Below, one piece after another: positions 56,425 through 64,000 of a stretch of DNA of 64,000 nt. A program made the translations under genes and the position numbers. A model generated the notes under the pieces. The model had not been told where the DNA came from. It was given only the letters and a program-made list of their open reading frames with translations, and did no database searches. Source of the DNA: Euryodendron excelsum (taxonomy: Eukaryota; Streptophyta; Magnoliopsida; Ericales; Pentaphylacaceae); contig CM065394.1 of NCBI GenBank assembly GCA_033060915.1, forward strand, positions 19,551,501-19,615,500, written 5' to 3'. Every line of letters starts with the position of its first letter. Position 1 is the first letter of the stretch.

Positions 56425-57497
56425 ATCTCCTACGAAAATGCATCAGCAGGTAGTACCTCTGGCCGGCAAACAGGCAGATAATCATAACTCCATCATATCA
56501 AAAATGGCCAAAAACTCGTCAAGCTCCCCCATGCCCCAGATGTCCTCAATCTCATCCCTCGTAAGAAACTGGAAAAAGTGAAGGCGCCCCAATCCATAAA
56601 ATCTAGTACATCCAAGTCTACTATCAGGCTCACCAAGGGTAAAGGAACCGTCGACTTATTACTATTTCAAAAGCAACTAAAGCCGACGTATAATACCATT
56701 TGATGCCTCGTAATGACCTAATTAGCTGGGGAGGGCTCGAGAGCAAATGTTGTCTCCGATGAGCATAAAAGTGAAGCCGAAAAACTCGAGCCCATAATTC
56801 CCGGCAAACCTAAGAGAAGTCAAGCCTCATTAACAAACACAACCCACAAGGAAATCGAGATACCTCCAAAAGACAATCCAGTAATCATGGCCTAGTTAGC
56901 AGGAGTAGGCCCTAGCATAAAGCCTACCGAGTGTACAGTCCCGATCTCCCCAAACAATCACTCCAGTAGCCCAACCGCTATCCAGTGATCAAGCTTGTCT
57001 ACCTGAAGCGTCATAAAGGCACTGAAGTCGATGTGGTATAGGAAGTCCTGATAGGATGGAGCCGACGCCTGCATAGCTTTGAAGGCCGAGATACTAGCTC
57101 ATCTAAATGAACTGTGAGTTGATAACGGCATCCGACCATAACGTGAGTACAAGCTCGGGTGGTAAGCTAAGTCTCGCAATGGTGGGACGTCAGGGATCGC
57201 TACCTGGTCGTTTGTGAAGGATGTATCCCTCCACCTGTCCCGAATGCATGCCATGCCATATCCTGTCTGCGGGTCAACGGCCGAATCAGCGTCATCCTCA
57301 ACCCTCTCATCCGGGGCAACCGAGGGCTGTCCCATCGCAAAACTACCACTGGAGGCCATCCTACTCGTAGACTGCTAAGACCGACCACTGCCAACTCGGG
57401 CAGAACCGCTCCTACTGCCATTGCCCTCCCCTAGCTCGATCTGTGGCACCTTCCCATGGCGCCTCCTGTCAGAACCATCATCACCTACCTCCGACAT
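56425..57497 (-). pseudogene. Element D antisense PMD gene, 5' half of coding exon
   Basis: ATG at 57497 starts MSEVGDDGSDRRRHGKVPQI. An in-frame TAG follows near 57376, then the block matching B (DPQTGYGMACIRDRWRDTSF; LAYHPSLYSRYGRMP). Past 57060 the frame keeps APSYQDFLYHIDFSAFMTLQ without the frameshift present in B, then the PMD-like LLEW...GTVHSVGF stretch. More stops occur further on. The C-terminal half is removed by the deletion at 56425. The upstream acceptor TTTTTCAG|G is well preserved. The product would be a nuclear or DNA-associated PMD protein only by family analogy. Confidence 0.72.
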
Positions 57498-57498
57498 C

Positions 57499-59151
57499 CT
57501 GAAAAAGCGACGATAGGCAGAAAGTTGATTAGCCACAGGATATGAATGAAAAGTAAAAAGATATTTATACAAAAAGAAGAAAATGAAAAAGAAGAAAGCA
57601 AAAAAAAGCAGAGAAAGAAAAAAAAAAAGCAAAAAAAAAAGAAAAGCAAAAAAAAAAAAAAAAGCAAAAAAGAAAAAAAAAAAAAAAAAAGAGGAAAAAA
57701 GCTAAAGCCCTATCCGTTTCTATTTCTAAAATTTTAGAGCAGTTTCCTTGGCTTTCTCCTCAAAAGCCTTGTTTCAAATTTTTCGATGGTTTTCCCGAGC
57801 TTTTTCCTCGGAAAGTCTCATTTCAAAAATTTCAAACCGGTTTCCCGACTTTTCATCCTCAAAAGCCCTGTTTCAAAGATTTTCTAGCGGTTTTCCAAGC
57901 TTTTTCCTTAAAAAGTTTCATTTCGAAAGTTTCAAACTAGTTTCTTGGGCTTTCTCCTTCAAAAGCCCTTTTTAAAAATATTTCAACAGTTTTCTAAGCC
58001 TTTTCCTCAAAAAATTTTGTTTCAAAAGTATCAAAAGCAGTTTCTCGGGCTTTCTCCTCAAAAGCCCTATTTCAAAGTTTTCTATGGTTTTCCCGAACTT
58101 TTTCCTCAAAAAGTCTCATTTGAAAATTTTCAAATCGTTTTTCAGGTTTTTCATCCTCAAAAGCCCTGATTCAAATATTTTCTAGCGGTTTTCTGAGCTT
58201 TTTCCTCAAAAAGTCTCATTTCAAAAATTTCAAACCAGTTTTTCGGGCTTTTCCCTTCAGAAGCCTTGTTTCAAAGTATTTTCTAGCGGTTTCCTGAGCA
58301 TTTCCTCAAAAAAAAGTTTCGTTTCAAAGTTTTAAGCCAGTTTCCCAAGCTTTCTCCTTCAAAAGCCCTACTTCAAAAAGCTTTCTGAAATTTTAGTTTT
58401 TCCCAGGCTTTCCCCTTCAAAAGCCCAGTTTTCAAAAATAACTGCTTTTTCTAAGAATTTTAGAATTGAACGTTGAATTTATAAAGAATCAATACTTTTT
58501 GAAAATTTCGACAGAGTTCCACCTTAAAAAGCCACTGCTCCAAAATTCAACAAGTCACAAACACAGTCCCAAGGCATCCCGAGCCTTCAATCACTTCAGT
58601 CAAAACAATCCCATTCTCCGCAATACGTAACCCTTTCTTAAACACAATTTCTAAGTCAACTTCTTCGGTTTTCCAAACTTCTCGGTTTCGTTTTTGTTTC
58701 AAAAAATTCCAAAAAATTCTTACAACATTGAAGAATATCCCCACAATTTTCTAAAATTGTCCTGCAACTTTTCGACCTTCAGTAGGATCAATGTTTTAAT
58801 TTTTCTTAATTTTTCCTTTTTTTCCTAGCTTTCAAAAATTAAAAAATTCAAAATTTTTTAGAAAATTACAAAACTTCATACAGCTATTCTATACATTTTT
58901 CTAAGACACCCTGCAAAAAAATCACACACAAACATGCAATACCCGAGCCTATAGAGGCAATTTTCTCAACCTTGTAGAAAACCCATTTACATAAACAAGC
59001 AAAATCACACAATCACACTCAAATCTTCACCAAATAGCAAAAAAAATCCACCCATTGCATTCTAAACATCCTAAAGCATAGATTTACACTAATCATATGC
59101 AAAAAAACGAACACATATGTATTGAAATCGACAAAATTTCAAAAAACTAAC
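57499..59151 (-). other. Intron 1 of the D antisense gene (inferred)
   Basis: Donor CAAAG|GTTAGT (intron starts 59151) and acceptor CTTTTTCAG (ends 57499) match those in B. The intron holds an extreme A-rich stretch on + (57545-57705; T-rich in the gene sense) before the acceptor and the tandem array at about 57740-58450. Open frames here are low-complexity. Confidence 0.65.
57740..58450 (-). repeat. Intronic tandem array, D copy
   Basis: GGTTTTCCGAGCTTTTTCCT and CTTTCTCCTCAAAAGCC-type half-units alternate with a full period of about 95-100 bp over about seven units. It is the reverse complement of the B array at 29360-30300. Confidence 0.82.
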
Positions 59152-59337
59152 CTTTGAGTTCTCTGGTGAGAAACGAGCTTTCTGGGGAGAATCCGGCGAC
59201 AATGTTGACATTCAGTAAACATCTAGCATTCCTTGATACTCTCCCAATAGTACCCAGTCAAAACCTTTTGAAAATTCCTCCACCAAGCTCTCCAATTGCT
59301 CCAAATGTTCAAAACTCGTAATGAAAAACGTGAACCT

Positions 59338-59458
59338 GCTCTGTTTTAAAACCCATGACCTAGCGCATGTAGCAGATGCGCTAGAAGGAAAATCCAACTA
59401 GCACATGTGCTACATGCACTAGGGTTCTTTTAGACCAGGCGCATGTGCTACATGCACC
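59338..59458 (-). promoter_or_regulatory. Promoter module of the D antisense gene
   Basis: Palindromes start at 59362, 59400 and 59438, exactly 38 bp apart; the first has arms AGCGCATGT and AGATGCGCT. On the - strand the proximal one is followed after 10 bp by TTTTAAA (59351 to 59345) and then ACAGAGC (59344 to 59338), as in B. Exon 1 would run to the donor at 59152. Confidence 0.7.
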
Positions 59459-59790
59459 TGGCCCTTCAACTTCCCGCCAAAACCAACTTTCAATCCTCTA
59501 AGTGTCAAAAATCATTTTCAAGCTTTCAAAAGCCAAAAATCAAGCTTTCAAAGATTTATTTTCAAAAACTAAGTGTTTTGGGCCGAACTTCATCAAACCA
59601 ACATTTTCAAAACTTGGATCATGAACAAAATTTCAAAAACAAAAAGTTTTGCGAAATTCAAAATTTTCCAGACAAACGACTCACAAGTAATCCAAAACTT
59701 TCCAAACTTGCCAAGTTATCGTCTCTCCAATTGCCTCACGACCAAAAAGGGATTCTGACTTTGTCATTTTCTTGCCTTTAACAAGCAAAG

Positions 59791-59809
59791 ATAGAAAAAG
59801 AGGGGCAGT
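59791..59809 (+). other. Polypurine tract of element D
   Basis: ATAGAAAAAGAGGGGCAGT directly precedes the 3' LTR (TGTAATCACC). It is nearly identical to the tract of B. Confidence 0.85.
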
Positions 59810-62800
59810 TGTAATCACCCCTTTTTTGCCTGCTCGACAATCTCTAGCTTGACCGGATCCAGTTTTCGAACATCACAATACATACAAGCCCAAGATGGAT
59901 CTTTCAAACTCTGATCCAACAAGTCACTTCCCGAACCCACAAGGCCCAATTGAAGCTGTAAAGACTATCATGCCCATAGGCATTCTAGGCAGCTTTTTGA
60001 GACCGGGCAGTCTCAGGAACCAACGCCATCCAGGTAACTTCCTGAGATCGCCCCAACACCTTATCAAATTCTAGATGGTTCACTTCTGGTGCCTCTAGCC
60101 TGCCAATGTAGAATGTCCATCATTTGGTAGTTCTCCGAGACTAGGCATTCTCGGAGACCAACACCACCCTCATAGGTAGCTTTCTCAGACTAGGCGTTCT
60201 CAAAAACCAACACCACCCTATAGGTAGCTCTTTGAGACCGGGCGGTCTCATGGACCAACACCACACAAGTATTTTTCCGAGACCGGGCGGTCTCAGGAAC
60301 TAACACCTAGGTCAACACCGGCGTCTGCTAGCCCGACTCGGTGAAAAATAACCAAACCTGCCTCTTGGGCCTCCAGGCATGTCTTAAGAAAGTTCAAAAT
60401 CCCTTAAGATGCTAAGTCCATCTTTCCAAAGTGATCCTAAATAGTTAGGTGTACTCAACATGTCATCTCGTCCAATTTCGGTCCCATTCCGATTAACTTT
60501 GGTTAAAATGACTGTTTTGCACCTAGGTGCCCTAACACAGCACAAATCCCACTAAATAGTGAAAAACTCTTCCAAGATCATCCCTAAATGACTCAGCACG
60601 CTTAACACAACACTCCAGTCCATTCCTGACCTTTTCAACCGAACCCGGTCAAAATGACCATTTTACCCCTAGCAACCCAAACGCGCCTCGAAACTACACC
60701 AATCCTAGAATATTGAACGGAAGGTCCCATCAATCACCCTATTTAACCCGAGGTGAACCTCATGACACTAAACACTCTTGACTCAAAGAAAGTCCCCTTG
60801 GAGTGTCTCGTAGATGCTTCGCCAAGATTACATTTTCTCCCGATAACCTAGTTATAATGTACCGTCAAACGACTTAAGAAATGCGTAAACTAGGGAATTC
60901 TCGAAAGCTCATTCATAGGTCTTTCCATTAATACGGCTCGATCAGATAGATTGCTTCCCGAAGCCCCTCATTGCATGGCTCAAAAATTGCTACTTTTAGT
61001 AACCCCTGGAGCGTCTCACAAATTCTCCGCCAAGATTGAGTTTTTTTCCAGTTCCCTGATTATAACGTATTGTCAAACGACTTAAGAAATGTGTAAATTA
61101 AGAAATTCCTAAAAATATTTTTAGAGCACCTTCTATCGGTATGGCCTGATTAGAGAGATCGCTTTCCGAAGGCCTCGATCATGCGGCACAAAAATAGCTA
61201 CTTTTGAACCCCCATGGAGCGTATCATAGACGCTCCACAAAAATGTGATTTTATGCACACTTTCCGAGACGATATCTTACACTTTCGAACATCGTTCAAG
61301 TTTTTTGAAAACTTAGAAGTTCACGAGAAACCCTAGGAGGACATCGTGAATGCAACCAATTTCTCCGAAACCTTCACTGTTGGCACAATTATAGAAGAAA
61401 ATTTTAAACGAACACTCCCGGCAATGAAGCGTATGCTACATGCACCAAGATTTTGATTAGTTCGATCAAACTTCACTTAGCCCTTAAGATTTAGCCAGTA
61501 CAATGAGTGTCACATGGCATTCTACCAATGGAATAGTACCGGCGCATGTAGCACATGTGCCAGCAAAAATTTTGCCCAGGCACATATACTACATGCGCTA
61601 GGTCTTTCCAGAGCTACCTATAAATACAGGACTCCCCCTATGCATATTCCATAATAAAAAATTGTAACGAAAATCTACACAAATAGCTCCAGAAATTTGA
61701 AACCCTCCTTATATCTTTCCCTCAAAACACTTAGGTTGTAGTCCACCTCACTCTAGCCCATACACCCCCACTAACAAGGCCTTCCATACCATAGAAGACC
61801 TTATTCCAGCCCCTTCCAAGTCTATCCAAGCTCAAGTCTAAGCATCAAATGAAGTTTGAGAGTGTTTGAAGGCAAAAGGTGGTATTTCCTTTTACATTTT
61901 TGTCATCCCCCACTCCTCTCTCCTCCCTCCTAGCCTACTTAGGCTATTCTCTATTTTAATCCCCATCTTCTACCCCCCATTCTTGCATGCTTGAGACAAC
62001 AGAGCTCCTAGCTCATGCCTAGAGGAAAGCTAGTGATAGCCACTGTGTAGAGGGATCTCTCACTTCCCTACTGTAAGATGGTATGATCTTGGAGCACCTT
62101 GATTATGTGTTGTAGCCCCTTAGTCTTGTATGAATTCATGACCCACTTTTATATATGACTATCTTGTTCATGTTTTGTGTGCTTGGCTTGATTTTCATGT
62201 TTACAACCATGTTTTTCAAAGTTTGCACTATTCCCATTTTCATGTCATTTTCAAGCTCCTTATTCAAATATTCTTTTAAAAGTGATTCCAAGAGTTGGCC
62301 TTTTAAGTTTAGGATGAGACCGCAAGTAATCATGTCTTAGAAAAGCTCTCCATTAACCCCTAACTCACATTTTTGTATCCTTGCATTTCAACTTGCATAA
62401 AAATGGTTTCCAAACTTATCGACTTCCAAGGTTTCAATCCTCACAAGTCTAGTGGTTGGAATAGCCCCATGGAACCCTCTCTTGAGTGGTCTCCCTTATT
62501 ATTGGCCATAAGAACCCTAGCTTGTTAGAATAGTTCCCTTCTCTTTCTATTTTTGTATAAAAATGATTTTCAAGCTTATCAGTTTCTAAGGTTTCCATGC
62601 TCACAAGTCTAGTGGTTGGAATGGCCCCATGGAACCCTTTCTTGAGTGATCTCCCTTATCATTGGTCATAGGAATCCTAACTTGTTAGAATAGTTTCCTT
62701 TACAAATGGTTTTCAAAGACTTCTTTTTAAACATGATTTTCAAAAGTTTATCCTCTCCATCTTTGCATTAAAAATGGCTTCGCACAAGTCATCATCATTA

Positions 62801-64000
62801 TATTGATTTTTTAAAGTTCCTACTCTTTTCAAGATAAAGGTTATAATGCTCTTAAGGAAACCTTCTTCGGAATGGTTTTCAAGCATCAACCATATAAACC
62901 ATATACTTGACTAGAGTAAATTTTCATGAAAATGATCCTCAAAATATTTGTTTACGAAAGTCCTTTGCATAACATGATTTGTTTTCCAAAATCTCTTTCA
63001 AACAATGCATGCATAAAACCACCTTTCTAAAAACCCCTTTTCAACCATAGTTTAACTTGACCCTAGTTGTCCAATTTTAAGTTAATCTAACCCAAGTTAG
63101 TTAACCCTAGTTGACCAACCCTATCTTAACCTAACCCAAGTTAGTTAACCCTAGGTCATCTTAACCCTAGGTTAACTTAACCCAAGTTGATCAACCCTAG
63201 TTCAACCTAACCAAGGTTAGTATGCTTCAGGGTTCCAACTCAAAGACCCCTTTTCGAATGATCCTTCAATTCTGACCTTACATAACTTATTTTGAAAAAC
63301 ATCCCGCTCTATTGAAAAATCAACTCAAAAATCTTTTCAATCCTTCCATATCATTTCTAAAAATTCTCTTCAACTTGTTTTGACAAAAGTGGCTAGACAC
63401 TTCACATTTTCCGAAAGCTATTTTCAAAAGTGATTTCAAAACTCACAACTCTAAGGTAATCTCAACCCTCGCATGGTTAAGGTTTACTTAGAAAAAGTGA
63501 CATATCAAGTGAGACCCTCTAAGGTCCAAGGGTTTCGAACCCTAAATGTTTTTCAGAAACCTTTTTGAAAAGTATTTTTCAAAAATCACATTTTTTAAGC
63601 AACCCTAATCCTTGATGGTTGGGATTATTCAAGTATAAGTGAGATATTCAAGAAGGGTTCCATAACCCTAAAAGTTTTAAAAACTAAAGGAAAAGTCTCT
63701 AGCCCCTTTTTCAAACATGTCTTCGAAACTCATAACCCCAAAGAAGTTTAGTTCTTCAATGACTAACCTCTCAAAGATGATGAAATATTGAACATGCCTT
63801 TCATAAGGTATATGAAAGCTATTTTCAAAAATCATTTCGAGACAAGTTCATTAGAGCTCTTGTGAGTCCAAATCTAATTCTCAAGTCCATAACTAAGTTT
63901 TCAAAACTTTCAAAACGCTTCAAAATCCCATTTCAAGAATACTTTCAAAAACCTTCAAAGTTCTATTCCAAAAACACTCCAACATCCGACTTCAAATCAA
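59810..64000 (+). repeat. Element D 3' LTR, cut by the window end
   Basis: It starts TGTAATCACCCC at 59810. It holds GAGACCG palindromic short repeats (59999-60294), 208-bp units with palindromes near 60809, 61008 and 61216, promoter palindromes (61541-61561 and 61579-61599), TATA (61619-61626), the 30-bp-type AACCCAAGTTAG array (about 63045-63225) and AT-rich sequence to the window end. At least 4,191 bp are present. Confidence 0.9.
61541..61626 (+). promoter_or_regulatory. Element D 3' LTR promoter
   Basis: Two palindromes start at 61541 and 61579 (38 bp apart). The second ends at 61599, and TATAAATA lies at 61619-61626, a 19-bp gap. This copy has diverged in the arms but not in the spacing. 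Confidence 0.76.

Larger units (their letters stand above)
48730..64000 (+). mobile_element. Element D: subfamily B retrotransposon, internally deleted, 3' end outside window
   Basis: D has a 5' LTR (48730-51221 and 56352-56424, split by A4), a short interior (56425-59809) and a 3' LTR (59810 to beyond 64000). The 5' LTR breaks off after about 2.5 kb and joins directly to the antisense gene, so the rest of the LTR, primer-binding site, leader, gag and spacer are deleted. It lies inside the antisense PMD gene of C; the likely left duplication is CTCAC (48725-48729), with the right copy outside the window. Confidence 0.88.

Noticed and set aside
57546..57737. Lys-rich frame of about 63 codons in D
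   Set aside because: It lies on the opposite strand of a T-rich intron tract of the antisense gene and is low-complexity.

Overview
The window is plant nuclear DNA from a repeat-dense part of an angiosperm genome. I find no host gene, rRNA or tRNA gene, CRISPR array or bacterial signal. Almost every base can be assigned to one nested stack of long-terminal-repeat (LTR) retrotransposons. They look like Ty3/Gypsy elements of the Tat/Ogre type: LTRs of about 5 kb, a primer-binding site that fits a plant tRNA-Arg 3' end as reported for Ogre elements, a degenerate gag, and an antisense gene with a plant mobile domain (PMD). I cannot name the species.

Layout. The oldest layer is element C (+ strand). 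It shows as gag (20437-21551 and 45486-45771), spacer (45772-47737) and the 3' half of an antisense PMD gene (47738-48729). Into C went A1 (+; from before base 1 to 20436), the solo LTR A3 (-; 21552-23143 plus 43167-45485, duplication AAGAT) and D (+; 48730 to beyond 64000). Second-level insertions are solo LTR A2 (-; 86-5324, duplication AACGT) in the 5' LTR of A1, complete element B (-; 23144-43161, duplication GGAAG) in A3, and solo LTR A4 (-; about 51236-56351) in the 5' LTR of D. There are two LTR subfamilies, A (A1 to A4) and B (B and D), with the same termini (TGTAAGCAC...CGCGACA) and shared internal blocks.

Coding content. None of the elements shows protease, reverse transcriptase, RNase H or integrase. 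B and C carry only gag, broken by stop codons. B, C, D and (as a stub) A1 carry a gene antisense to the element, near the 3' LTR. Comparison of copies shows it is spliced: a non-coding first exon, a 0.9-1.9 kb intron ending 0-1 nt before the ATG, a main exon with a Ser/Gly/Arg-rich head and a PMD, an intron of about 84 bp, and a 27-residue acidic last exon.

Main observation. The sense LTR promoter and the antisense-gene promoter carry the same module: two or three 21-bp palindromes (9-bp arms, 3-nt centre) exactly 38 bp apart, then an AT-rich core box. The gap to the box is 16 bp in A LTRs, 19 bp in B LTRs and 10 bp in all three antisense promoters. Arm sequences are subfamily-specific (A: GGCGCCACT; B: GGCGCATGT), and within each element type the antisense promoter uses the same arm as the LTR. 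This looks like a co-evolving shared operator for a sense/antisense gene pair.

All coordinates and repeat periods were read by eye from the sequence. Family names come from general knowledge and were not checked by a search.
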